Below are positions 47,776 through 58,134 of a stretch of DNA of 64,000 bases, piece by piece. A model generated the notes under the pieces. It did no database searches and was not told the origin of the DNA. It was given only the letters and a program-made list of their open reading frames with translations. Numbering within the stretch: position 1 is the stretch's first letter; every line of letters starts with the position of its first letter. Position numbers and translations under genes: made by a program. This DNA is from Myoxocephalus aenaeus. Taxonomy: Eukaryota; Chordata; Actinopteri; Perciformes; Cottidae. The stretch lies in contig JBAMJR010000097.1 in assembly GCA_038501785.1 (NCBI GenBank), positions 56,001 through 120,000 of the forward strand, written 5' to 3'.

Positions 47776-48158
47776 TGTAACAGTTAGATGGACAAGGACC
47801 CAGAAGCACGACTCTCGAAACAGTTGTAGCAAATAAGAGTCCTTTACTCGCAGAACAAAACAGGCAGAAACAGGTGGACGCAAAACAATGCTGGAAAGCT
47901 TGGTCAGAAACACACAAGACAATCTGGCAGGGGACAAGTGCAAGTGAGGGGACCTAAGTAGTGAAGACTAATGAGGGAATGTGCTACAGGTGAGACGGGC
48001 ATGATCAGGTGAATGGAATGAGGGCTGACGAGGAGGGAGTGACTGACAGAATGAAGGGGGCGTGGAGCAGGATCTGAAATGACAGGACAGTTAGTAAACA
48101 GACAGGCAGACAGGATGAAAACAACTCGTAGTGAAATGTGTGGAGCTGAACCGTGACA
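47776..48158. mobile_element. short TG...CA element with 5-bp duplication (LTR-like)
   Basis: The block starts TGTAACAGTTAGATGGACAA and ends GAACCGTGACA, with 5-bp repeats CAAAA at 47771-47775 and 48159-48163. TG...CA ends with a 5-bp duplication fit a solo LTR. The ends are also weakly inverted (TGTAACAGTT against TGTCACGGTT). The GGACAAGGACCCAGAAGC start and GTGACA end are familiar from abundant fish repeats. I cannot name the family. Confidence 0.55.
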
Positions 48159-48163
48159 CAAAA

Positions 48164-48508
48164 ACCTACCTCTTGTGGAAATAAAATCTCAGGATGTTGC
48201 TTTCCCTCGCAGCAGGTTACGTCAGATTCCAAAGTTTCACTGCGAAAGAAAAAAAACCTTCATAGAAAATTCTCAAAGTTGCTTGTTTTGTTTCTCGTTT
48301 AGACCCTCACATGGCGAATGAACGCTGTGATTTGTGCAGCACATATAGTGTTATGGTCCACATTAACTGCATAATGGTAGTGACCTGCAACAGGCATTCA
48401 TAAAAAAAAATTTGGGCCTACTCTCACAAATATTTTGTTAAATTAGCGATTCATTAGCAGCAGGGATTGCAATAATGTCCGTGGTATTTGCATGTAAGCC
48501 AGAGGAAC
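48164..48508. other. gene-free DNA
   Basis: No gene or repeat end supported. Confidence 0.5.
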
Positions 48509-48938
48509 CTGGGCCCTATTTTTCGTACCTGGCTAAACAAAGTCAGGCAAATGTCCTAATCTCCAGCTTAAATTAGCGAGATGATTGACATCAGGCTATC
48601 TGGGTTTCTTCACGGCTGATCCGCGCTGAAACGGTCTCGTTAATTCTAGCCAGACGTCAATCCTCTGGATAAATGCGCGTGTCCGTTCCTCTTCAGAAGG
48701 GATAATAATCGAGCACTGACACCACGATCTTCTAACAGTACAATAGCAAATAAACTCAGAGGAACCTCTTTTTATTTCTCCGATGAGAAGCAGGAGATGA
48801 TCATGAAGACATATGAGGAAGTCATTACCTTAATCATTCACAGCAAACGCGTTGTGAATATTCCAACGTTTTTGTAACATTGTTGCCGTGAACGCAGCTT
48901 AACATCGCCCCCGCTGCGAGACATAAGCGCCGCAAATA

Positions 48939-49594
48939 CAGGACTGTCTCAGAAAATTAGAATATTGTGATAAAGTTCTTTATTTTCTGTAATGCAATAA
49001 AAAAAAAAAAAAAGTCATGCATTCTGGATTCATTACAAATCAACTGAAATATTGCAAGCCTTTTATTCTATTAATATTGCTGATTATGGTTTACAGCTTA
49101 AGAAAACTCAAATATCCTATCTCAAAATATTAGAATATTTCCTCAGACCAAGTAAAAAAAAAGATTGATAACAGCAAAACAAAATCAAACATTAGAAAAT
49201 GTCCATTAATGCACTCAGTACTTGGTTGGGAATCCTTTTGCACGGATTACAGCATCAATGCGGCGTGGCATGGAGGCAATCAGCCTGTGGCATTGCTGAG
49301 GTGTTATGGATGCCCAGGATGCTTCAATAGCGGCCTTTAGCTCATTTGCATTGTTGGGTCTGGTGTCTTTCAGCTTCCTCTTCACAATACCCCACAAATT
49401 CTCTATGGGGTTCAGGTCAGGGGAATTGGCAGGCCAATCGAGGACAGTAATGCCATGGGCAGTACACCAGTTACTGGTGGTTCTGGCACTGTGGGCAGGT
49501 GCCACATCATGCTGGAAAATGAAATCCTCATCTCCATAGAGCTTTTCAGCAGACGGAAGCATGTAGTGCTCTAAAATCTCTTGGTACACAGCTG
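48939..49594 (-). mobile_element. Tc1-type transposon, 5' half deleted
   Basis: It begins next to a TA (48937-48938) with CAGGACTGTCTCAGAAAATT, a Tc1-type terminal repeat well known in fish. The TA corresponds to CAAATATCAG in copy A, so the original target site can be seen. The other terminal repeat and the first part of the transposase are gone: the element ends at about 49594, directly against the right Harbinger arm. Confidence 0.85.
49215..49589 (-). pseudogene. Tc1 transposase, C-terminal third
   Basis: The tract encodes the end of a DDE-type Tc1 transposase: FIFQHDVAPAHSA, with the second catalytic Asp; then TVLDWPANSPDLNPIENLWG, with the final catalytic Glu; then GFPTKY and a stop. 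The first catalytic Asp and the DNA-binding helix-turn-helix domains are missing because the element is cut at about 49594. The reading frame that remains has no stops, so the truncation may be fairly recent. Confidence 0.85.
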
Positions 49595-49962
49595 CTCGAG
49601 AAGCTCTCGTAAATAAATGATTCCTTGACGGCAGAATCTATAGCGCCGCGTACAGGAAGTCATGATGATGTGAGGACAGATCTTGGCGATCTCAAAGAAC
49701 TCTCTCCCAATAAAACTAATATAACTAATACCGCTCCTTCATCAATGAGGAAGGGAGCTGCCTTTTTTGTCCGGTGGGAGTGGCCAGCTTATCCAGTGAA
49801 TTTCAGTAAGCCTGCCCGGGAGCAGGTTTACATTTTTGGCTGTGTTGCTATGGTGATTTATCTAAGCTTGCTTCGAGAAACTGAATAAGCCTGACCTACG
49901 TCATCTTATCCTGACAATTAGCCCGCTAACTCAGTAAGCCAGGTATGAAAAATAGGGCCCTG

Positions 49963-50689
49963 GTTTGCCGGTTATTGAGTTTGTTGACTGACAAGCTGCA
50001 GTCTTGTCTGTCAAGTGTTTGCTGGCCTGAAGCCACGAGCGCCGCGTCTTGTCAGTTAGGTATATGCGGCTGCGCTCATCCGACAGGCTGCTGGCTGTGA
50101 TTAGATGAGTTATACACTCAAGATTGTACAGACTTTTTCAAACGGCCAATGCCAAATGAATGCCTGTCAAGATTTTCCATCCGCGATTCAAACGGGGGAG
50201 CACCTGCCACGTAGAAACAAGTTGACGATTGGGCTTTTCCATAAACACCACACAAAAAAAACCTTTGCTTTACATATAGTAGCTTGGAGTACCCACCAGA
50301 TGTGGCTCTTCCAGCATTCATTTTTCTTGCAGTGAAAAAAGGTTTTGGCAACTTCTGCTCCTCGCATCGTGGGAAACATGAAAATGTTCAGAACAGATTT
50401 TTAAGTGGAAATTGTTTTGTGGTTCACTAAAAGGTAGATCAAGTTTCATTGGGGTTAGTAACTCATAACTCAACTAACTATAGAAGTATTTGGGAATGTA
50501 TTCTTTTAACTGCAGAGGGCCAAGCTAGCTGTTTCCCTCTGCTCCCAGTTTTTATGCTAAGCTACGCTAACCGCCGCCCAGTTCCATCTCTGTACTTAAC
50601 ACACACACACGCATGTGAGTGCTGTAGATTTTCTGATTCAGCTTTCAAAGTGAATGCGACGAGCGTTTAAAGGACGAGAACATTTCCCT
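49963..50689. other. gene-free DNA with one dispersed-repeat fragment
   Basis: About 50515-50600 (CAAGCTAGCTGTTTCCCTCT...TATGCTAAGCTACGCTAACC) matches a very common fish repeat that I know by sight but cannot name. The rest is unassigned. Confidence 0.45.
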
Positions 50690-51038
50690 TTAACCCTCTA
50701 AGGTCTTGCGTATCGGCGGCGTGATATACAGTGTTTAATTTTTTTTTAAATCATATCGCCGCGAAAATACGGCGCAGAAAAAAGAATCCGCTACTGTTAG
50801 AACTGCCAAAATCTGCAGTTTCCGCCCCCCTCCTCTGTGTCCTTCTGTGTCCCTGTAACAGAAGCTGACCACCGTGATTAGTCAATTCAGGTGTCCATCA
50901 AAAATGTTTGTGACCTATGAACACTCAGGAAATCCCTAAGGCCCAGCTACGCTGCAAAGGACCTAGGATACAATAACCTACACACCTGAGGTTTATATAT
51001 ACATGCTGTAGTTTACAGTCAGACAGAAGCCAGAGATC

Positions 51039-51128
51039 ATGGAGAGAACACAGTTCACAACAGAGGAGGACGTTGCAGCGATTTTGGCCAGCAGCGATGA
51101 GGACGGAGGAGCGTCAGACAGGCCCTGA
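51039..51128 (+). pseudogene. piggyBac transposase-like N-terminus
   Basis: The frame starts with ATG at 51039 and reads MERTQFTTEEDVAAIL, then an acidic SSDEDGG stretch, and stops after SDRP. Copy 1 has the same start and the same stop. An acidic N-terminus ahead of a missing catalytic domain is typical of piggyBac transposases. A TATATATA box lies at 50994-51001, about 40 bp upstream. The shared stop means the ancestor of both copies was already coding-defective, or that the true start or splice differs from this reading. Confidence 0.5.
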
Positions 51129-51751
51129 AGGCTTCGACTCCTGGAGAGGATTATGCTGAGAGAAGGGATCCACTGGAAGATGGGTACGTGTATTTACTAA
51201 CTCAACTTTGTTTTAGCATATTTACGCTAGCACAGTGAGCACATTTAGCTGGTCCCGATCCCTTCGGTGGTTTTCTCTGGTGCCCGAGTCTGATTCTGAG
51301 ACGGGGCTGGCTGTTGTCCCCAACTAGCAGGGAGCTAGCGCTAGCTCCGCGAGCTAACGGGAGATAGCTTGCTACAGCGGGGACACCACTGGAGGTAGTA
51401 TCAGCTTATTACCCGACTGCATCGTCAATATCACTTAGCACCAACTAGTGCTGATCTTCGTTACGTGTTTGTAAGACGTAATGCTAACTATCGGTATGTG
51501 TTTACATTAGTAACACGCTAACGTTGCTAACGTACCGTTTAGCTCGTACCCGGAGCCCTGTTACTGTTTTGGTGTGTAATCGTAACTTTCTTTCATTGAA
51601 CTTAGTACTGACTGGTAGTCATTTATTTTACAGAGAGGACTCACAGCTGTCAGGGTCCAGTGGACAACATGCAGCTTCGCTACAGCCACCTGCACCTATG
51701 CTATCGACGTGGAAGACTGAGAAGGCCTGGACACAGTTTACCAGGTAATGT

Positions 51752-52330
51752 CAGTGTTTCCCCTAGGTTTACAGCTTCGGGGGGGGGGGCGACGACACCG
51801 ACACAAACACTTAAAGCAGTGGTTCTCAAACTTTTTCTGTAAATAACTTCATTTTGTGACTCCATCTGTGCTTTTATAAATAACAGAATAAATAAAATTG
51901 CAATCACTTTCAAGTAAATCAGACATTTGAAATCAGACATTTTTTATTTTTAAATTGCAATCACTTAGAACAATGAAAATAAAGTTATATCTGTGCAAAA
52001 AATAACTAATATTTAGTTACTACTAAATAGCTCATTGTGGAAAACAATAAGCTTTTTTTTTTTGCCAAACAAAACAATGAGTGCAGATATGTGAGCATCA
52101 GGTTGCATCAGTATTAGTGGAGCAGTGAGCTGCTTTCCTCTACACATCTTTTATAAACAGGGTTCAGAGAGTTGCTCCGGTGCGAGGAGAACTCCGGTTG
52201 CTCCTCACAGGAGAGCTGCTGTTGCCATCTTCACCCTGGGAGCGTTTAAAACGCAGATATAGCGGTCTGCTTTTCACGCGACATTTTTCGACGCTCTCTG
52301 TCCGCTGCTGGTGTGTGTGCTCAGTGCTCT

Positions 52331-52372
<42 letters not shown>

Positions 52373-52642
52373 CGCATCGGGGCGGAACTCCGCTGTGCGC
52401 GATGCAGAGCAGAGGAGAAGCGACCATGTAGAGACAGAAATGACAAGCTGTGTGTGGATAATATAAATAAAATATGGCCGTTTAGTTTGTTTAATAACAG
52501 AACAAGGTGTAGACCGGTTCTATAGGAAAGAGAAACTTAAATGACGACTTGTGATCTGGCACTATCGAGAAAATTACAGGGGGGCGGGGGGTTTCTTCAG
52601 GGGGGCGCCCTGCCCCCTATTATAACGGTGGGGGAAACATTG
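51752..52642. mobile_element. hAT-type MITE (CAGTGTTTCCC ends)
   Basis: The ends are CAGTGTTTCCCCTAGG and, inverted, CAATGTTTCCCCCACCG. Comparison with copy 1 of the piggyBac shows the empty site GGTAATGTACACAG, so the insertion boundaries are clear. AATGT is repeated on both sides; a full 8-bp duplication is not seen. The interior (about 52065-52400) is related to the interior of the hAT element at 17111-17968. A GT run followed by a GC run lies at 52335-52376. Confidence 0.78.
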
Positions 52643-53334
52643 AATGTACACAGCTCAGCTACACATGTACACCTGTTGAACTGTTCAAACTACTAACTAG
52701 TAGTCATTTATTTTACAGAGAGGATGCACCACCACCAGCCCTAGCACAGCCATCTCCACCAGCCCCGGTCTGTTTTCTATTTCTGAACATGTATGTGTAA
52801 ATATTTTTTTATTTATGAATAATACATATTTTATTTGAAAAGAAAAAATGTTGTAATGTGTTCATTTGCACACACCTCATGAAGCTTTATCTGCAGTATG
52901 AAGTCATTTCTCAGTCCCATTTCTATCATTTTGGTGAAAGGTGTGACAGGCCACATTTCTGCTCAAAAAACGATAATATTTTTTTTCAGACAGTTATTTA
53001 CATGTAACTACCATTTTATTTATATATTTCACTGCTTTTGTGAACCTAATACCTTTGGTAAACCAACTTCTAGCACCAAAACGTTTCGTCAACATGAGTA
53101 AAGGTGTGTTTTCACAAGATATATGAAGATTTCTTTTAAATCGAACTTTAATTTTTCAGCTTTAGATTCATATTATCACTTTACACTTTTGCCTTATGAC
53201 TCATTATATAGATAGCTGAGATTGTTCTGCAATTTTAGATGTAACACATGGGTATGTATCTTATATGCAAGTGCCTTAAAAGGAGAATTTAAGAAATTAT
53301 GTAAAATCGAGAAAAAGGCTTAAGACCCTATTAA

Positions 53335-54010
53335 GCTGACCTCAAAACCTCTACACCTTAACAGTGTACATTTTCCCGGTAATATCTCTGCGTGCAGACT
53401 TCATTTTTCAATTTGGACACAACATCCAGATTGATATTCCGCTATCATCACCAGCAACATCCCAGGTGGTTTGCGGCTCCTGCCAATAACTGTTAACCTC
53501 TGACAGCCATCACATGGAAAACACAGATTTCCTTTTCCAGGCAGCAGATTTGAGCAGGTGACCCTTTCAATCACACACACTCACTGCTGCTGCTCAACTA
53601 GCCAAGTGCTCTGAATTATGGAGGAGAGAGAGAGAGCTTAAGTAGCTGTATGGCTCGATGTGCCCGAGACCCATGTTTAAATAAACATCAGAAAGAGAGA
53701 GTCGTGCAGAGTCATACTTGGAGGATATTTGGCATACATTATTCCCCTTGGCTTCGAGTATATCAAGCTGTCCTAATGCATTCTAGATGGCCACGTATAA
53801 GTCCAGAGGTGGACATATTCATACATATACCTCCTGTAAATCGCCTCCGCTCTCGCCTCTGTCTTGACTTTTACTGTGATAGTCTGCTGCTGGATGTTAA
53901 TTATACAGTGTCCATCTCATTCCTCCCCTTCTCTGAATATAGCAGCATGGGGTCTTCAGGCCAAAAAGAGGATTGTGTGCATCAGTATGTGTGAGCGACT
54001 GACAGAAAGA
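53335..54010. other. unique gene-free DNA
   Basis: No gene or repeat could be supported. A short GA run is near 53622. Confidence 0.5.
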
Positions 54011-54016
54011 ACAAAT

Positions 54017-54315
54017 CTTTGGGTTACTTAACGTAACCACCGTTCTTTGATAATCTGTTATCAAAGAACGGTGAGGTGTTTCACTATGGGAAGCGCTCGG
54101 CGTGACCAACTAAGGAAGCTCCAATGACACCACGTCTGTCAGTGACAGACAGGTCGAACTGTGCTGGGGCCCCGCCCCCTCATACTATCACAGTCGACCG
54201 CCCCTCTTGAAATCATTCGAGACCGATTTTCTTTGTGTCAATGCAAGGAGGGGTGTGTTGGTGAAACACCTCACTCTGTTATCAAAGAATGGGGGTTACG
54301 TTAAGTAACCCAAAG
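54017..54315. repeat. DIRS 3' foldback (internal complementary region)
   Basis: CTTTGGGTTACTTAACGTAA plus CC (54017-54038) is perfectly inverted at 54294-54315. Inside it, TTATCAAAGAA and GTGAAACACC/GGTGTTTCAC words are also inverted around the terminal repeat. The whole forms a long snap-back. Confidence 0.8.
54075..54218. repeat. DIRS inverted terminal repeat, 3' side
   Basis: It reads GGTGTTTCACTATGGGAAGC through AAATCATTC and matches 56568-56711 inverted with only scattered differences. Confidence 0.88.
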
Positions 54316-54418
54316 TTATTTTTCTAACTTTGTTCAGTGTTTCACTATGGGAGATATAGACCGCTCCCGGATTGCATGAAATTCCCGAAGCCAAAATAGT
54401 TTAGCCTGGTAATGACTA

Positions 54419-54955
54419 TCACAGGGACTCTGGCGCGTTGGCCTCTAGCACAGCATGTGCTAAGGACGGCCCTGAGACATCGAGCCTGTAAAACCTTACA
54501 AAAGTGTGAGGCGTAGCCCAGCTCGCTGCAGCACAAATATCCTGCACTGGAACACCCTTGAACAGGGCCCATGAAGTGGCCATACGCCTTGTGGAATGAG
54601 CCCTCAAACCCTTGGGGGGCTGCAGACCCCTACAACTATAGGCTAGAGATATGGCCTCCACAATCCATTGGGACAGCTTCTGGCGGGACAATGGCTTGCC
54701 TTTGTGAGGAGTGGCCCAGGACACGAACAGTTGATCTGCTTTCCTGAAAACTGCCGATCTACTCACATACATGTGCAGTGCTCGCACCGGACACAATGTG
54801 TTAAGCCTTTGCTCCACTGCGGAGGAAAAAGGAGGTGGGTGAAAAGCTGCGAGCTCCACCGTTTGACATCTGTACGCTGACTCCACCACCTTAGGCACAA
54901 AGGCCGGGTTGGGCCGCATACAGACCTTGGCGAGCCCTGGAGCAAACTGCAAGCA
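54419..54955 (-). pseudogene. DIRS tyrosine recombinase, C-terminal part
   Basis: The tract encodes QFAPGLAKVC...PNPAFVPKVVE, then CPVRALHMYVSRSAVFRKAD, FVSWATPHKGKPLSRQKL, LRAHSTRRMATSWALFKGV, and SWATPHTFVRFYRLDV near the end. These are the hallmarks of the lambda-integrase-like recombinase of DIRS elements, which inserts circular cDNA. The visible Arg/His motif (HSTRR) and the Tyr (RFYRLDV) fit the catalytic set R..HxxR..Y. The N-terminal portion is missing, and the frame differs from that of the upstream gag. It is open to its stop near 54419. Confidence 0.85.
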
Positions 54956-54974
54956 GGAAGGGCGAATGAGATCG

Positions 54975-56100
54975 CAAGGCCCATTACCCGGCCACAGCCT
55001 TGCACTGCACTACGTGAGGAGCGCAGGATGAGATCATTCACCACACAAATCTCATCCCATAGGGCTGGATTAGGTGAACCTGAGTCCAGCTGCCTGCCCA
55101 TCTCCTCCAGGATTTCTCCCTGGTACGCGGACAGCAGAGTCATCGCGTTTAGCGAGCACACCGACTGTGCTGCATAGCGGTACATTCTCTGCAAAATGGA
55201 GGCGGTCAGGCGCTTCGTTTTATTAGGCAAGGAAATGTTTGAGGAAGCTGAGAGAGAGCGGCGGTCAGGGTGGAGGTGATAAGCCACAGATGGCTCCACT
55301 CCTGGTGGTCCAGCCAGACCCAGCTCTCCCATCCCCTCGACTTCCAGTTTAGAGTAGCCCTTGGTGGGAAGCTTGCTCTTAAATGGACTGGACCAGAACC
55401 TGGCCATTTCCTTCATGCAGATAGGCACTGCTGGCAGAAGTTGTTTAAATGGCGGTTGGGCTGGTGGCAGCCTTTTACCGTCATACAGGTCTCTTTCTCC
55501 CCCTGTAGCATCCTGGGCTGCTGGCCATTGTATGCCCAATTTGGACGCGGCTCGCTTGCAGACTTCATACAAGTTGCTGTCCTCTGAGGGAGCAACTTCG
55601 GATGCACTAGGGGGTCTGGCCAGTTGGACAGGAAATGTGGAGTCATCCTCCTCATCATCCATGTCGTCCATGTCGAGGAGGTCAGAGTTGGCATCGCCCT
55701 CTGCGTCCTCACCACCCGGCTCCAGTTCAAGGAGCTCCTCGCAAATTGGAGGCAAATCCGGGGACTCAGCGTCCATCATGTCCCCCCAGCTCAAAGAGGC
55801 TTGCGGCAGATGTGTGCTGGTCGTGGCTTTTGGGGCGGTTCCCGACAGGCACGGGTCCTGCTTATGGGATACCGCTACTCTGAGCCTCCTTTCCAGGACC
55901 TTCTCCGGCATTGACGCACAGTGCAGACATGCCTGTGGGTCAGCCAGCGATGTCTGAGCGTGTTTAGCACCCATGCATGCTATGCACATCGGGTGAGGGT
56001 CCCTGCCCGAGATGTATGCCCCGCATGACGCAGGGCACAGGCGGGATCCAGCCTCCTTAGCCTTCGGTTCCGACCCTTTGGTGGGGGTAGCGGCCGACAT
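54975..56100 (-). CDS. DIRS gag-like protein, C-terminally truncated
   Basis: The likely start is the Met at 56100 (MSAATPTKGSEP); an earlier in-frame Met at 56133 is possible. A Cys-rich N-terminus follows (CPASCGAYISGRDPHPMCIA). Next comes an acidic run (DMDDMDDEEDD) and a helical region with QRMYRYAAQSVCSLNAMTLL and VVNDLILRSSR, similar to the first ORF of fish DIRS elements and to the LAP2alpha-type C-terminal domain. Native sequence appears to end at about GCGRVMGLA. Beyond this the frame runs out of phase through the recombinase to a stop near 54763. It probably acted as a capsid or nucleic-acid-binding protein. Confidence 0.75.
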
Positions 56101-56567
56101 GGCAACTGAGAAGGAAGGGAAATATATGAACAATTAGCCGCACTTAGCGTTAGCCTGACGGTGAATTGCTCTAGCAAACAGGGGTTTAGCCCGCTAATAA
56201 GTGTACCGTGCGAGTTCGCTCGTCGTAACACGGCTCGACTAGCAAACAAATGCTAACCGAGACCTGGTAGGCTCGCCGTAACACGTTAGCCAGATATGAT
56301 AACGTTACACAGTCACAGACGACACCGGTGAACAAACACCGGGTAGTCGGGAGAACAGCTCGCCTTGACGCAGACACTGCCTAGATACTATGGAGTGTCT
56401 AAATATACTTCTTACGAAGTACTTATCCAGCAAATCCAGACTAGAGCCAGGAACTGCGTTTGGTGACGTGTCCTAAACGGTTCGTCTGTGAACTGTTAAG
56501 CAGAAAATCCAAGCTAGCCAAGATAAGCTGAGGGAGCTATAATAGTTTATTCACGGGAAGAAAGCGA

Positions 56568-56711
56568 GAATGATTTCAAGAGGGGCGGTCGACTGTGATA
56601 GTATGAGGGGGCGGGGCGCCAGCACAGTTCGACCTGTCTGTCACTGACAGACGTGGTGTCATTGGAGCTTCCTTAGTTGGTCACGCCGAGCGCTTCCCGT
56701 AGTGAAACACC
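56568..56711. repeat. DIRS inverted terminal repeat, 5' side
   Basis: Inverted partner of 54075-54218, from GAATGATTTCAAGAGGGGCG through GTAGTGAAACACC. It lies upstream of the gag start on the minus strand, where the DIRS promoter is expected. Confidence 0.88.
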
Positions 56712-56739
56712 GAACGAAGTTAGAAAAAGAACAGCTTCT

Positions 56740-58126
56740 TTTCCCTTTTTTCCAACTCATAGAGTCCTGTGGTCTGCAGGGTAATAAGTATGATAAATAA
56801 CATGTTTTCATATGATGGTGTGACTTCACCCACAGGTCTGAGCCCGAGTCCACCCACTACATAATTTTTTTTTAAATACAGGGGCTGAGAGATGAGACCG
56901 GTGACTTGCTTCACCAGCTAGTTGTTAACTTTCTCTGTGAAAAGGGATTATTCGCGATTCATGTGGGATGACGAGAGATGTTTTGGAAAGAGAGTTATAT
57001 GCCAGCGAAGGCAGAACCTGTCAGTGAGCATGTGAAATAGTCCAGTTCAGAATAAACAGCTCCTATTTCTATTCTGTGTATGACCCTTCATGCAGACCCG
57101 TCTCCCCGCCAGGACTTATTTCTGTAAATATTCATGATCGGTGGGAAGGGCCTAAAGGTGATTGTGTGCCACGCTTGGTCAATTCAGCCACGAAGCCATA
57201 CATATACATCAGGGGGGAGGATCATAGATATTAAATTGATGGGTTTAGATTCTCCTCTGAGCTTTTTTGTGAGGAAGCTGGCTCGCAGATCGAGTCAAAA
57301 ATGTGAGATTTCCATCTTCGGCTGGAACTATTTTATTTTTGACGAACCGTAAACAAAAAAAAACTTTCTCTCTACGACCACAATTCTGATAACGAAAGAG
57401 TGATCAACTCAGACGAATTAAGTTTAATTTCACTCGAACCCTACTTTCCTCGAGTCTCCCAACCTCAACCAATTATACAACGTGAAAAGCACCTGAATGT
57501 GATCAAGTCACTGGTTGTGATGCGTTTATCACATCATTAGTTCATGAGTGCCTGAGTGTGTGACCCGAATGTCTTCGGGGAAATTTATTTCAGTGTGCTG
57601 GGAAAAAAATCTAACTATTTCCAAGCCATAATTTTTCGGCACCTGTCTAAATGAGAGCAGGTCCATTAGAAGCACTCTGAAGATTGAAATCATCCAACTA
57701 TTCTCAATGATTTCACATTTGCCGCATCGCAAGGTTCCACCTGTCGAAGATGACCAAACTCGAGGGGTGATCATAAAAACAACTTGGTTTCCAGCTTTTC
57801 ATTAATTTGTCATCCCGCACGTAAATCCTCATCATGCAGGGAAAACCAGATGTGGCAATGGTGCCATGATTGATGCGATACTCTGAACCACTTAATCCCC
57901 ATTTGAGCGGGGTACATTTCTCTATAGGAGATGGGGTTATTGCAATATTACCTGCACTGTTCACTCGTTATAATTCCATCTGGAGTGCATATGTTCATGA
58001 TTTGTCAGCCCCCACCCGAGTTATAATTACATCGTTAACTATCTACCGTTTTTATTTTATTTTTGGCAAATGCACTGGTCCTCCTGTCCAGTTGGAGACA
58101 CATTTTAAGAGCAATATTTCCCGTTG
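56740..58126. other. unique gene-free DNA, possible conserved non-coding element
   Basis: No exon with credible splice sites. The stretch at about 57090-57350 and 57690-58020 is non-repetitive, low in CpG and evenly mixed, which is compatible with a conserved non-coding element. That cannot be shown without comparison. Confidence 0.3.
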
Positions 58127-58134
58127 CTCAGCAC

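Larger units (their letters stand above)
48512..49959. mobile_element. Harbinger element, copy B, with both ends
   Basis: The termini are GGCCCTATTTTTCGTACCTG and, inverted, GGCCCTATTTTTCATACCTG. A 3-bp direct repeat CTG flanks it (48509-48511 and 49960-49962), as expected for PIF/Harbinger. Shared arms with copy A (37888-39031) flank an inserted, truncated Tc1 element (48939-49594). The left arm encodes the same FYFSDEKQEMIMKTYEEV-type Myb-like start as copy A. The transposase is absent. Relative to copy A, the central stretch of about 485 bp has been lost. Confidence 0.82.
50694..53330 (+). mobile_element. piggyBac-type element, copy 2, with nested hAT MITE
   Basis: TTAA at 50690-50693 and 53331-53334. 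The left end is CCCTCTAAGGTCTTGCG. The right end, inverted, reads TAGGGTCTTAAGCC and appears to have lost the first few bases of the terminal repeat. Its sequence matches copy 1 in reverse over the whole length, except for an 891-bp insertion at 51752-52642. Exon-like blocks with splice-type borders are preserved at 51039-51181, about 51634-51744 and about 52720-52768. No transposase core. Confidence 0.82.
54017..56735 (-). mobile_element. DIRS retrotransposon, reverse transcriptase deleted
   Basis: On the minus strand a DIRS gag-like ORF (56100 to about 54975) is followed directly by the C-terminal part of the tyrosine recombinase (about 54955-54419). The outer repeats are inverted: 54075-54218 pairs with 56568-56711. 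The region at 54017-54340 repeats the start of the terminal repeat in inverted form, as in the internal complementary region of DIRS elements. Reverse transcriptase, RNase H and methyltransferase domains are absent. The element is non-autonomous. Confidence 0.87.

Noticed and set aside
49306..49539. Plus-strand frame opposite the Tc1 transposase
   Set aside because: It is a shadow of the minus-strand DDE transposase.
55270..55957. Plus-strand open frames across the DIRS gag region
   Set aside because: They are antisense shadows of the minus-strand gag-like ORF, which has the recognisable motifs.
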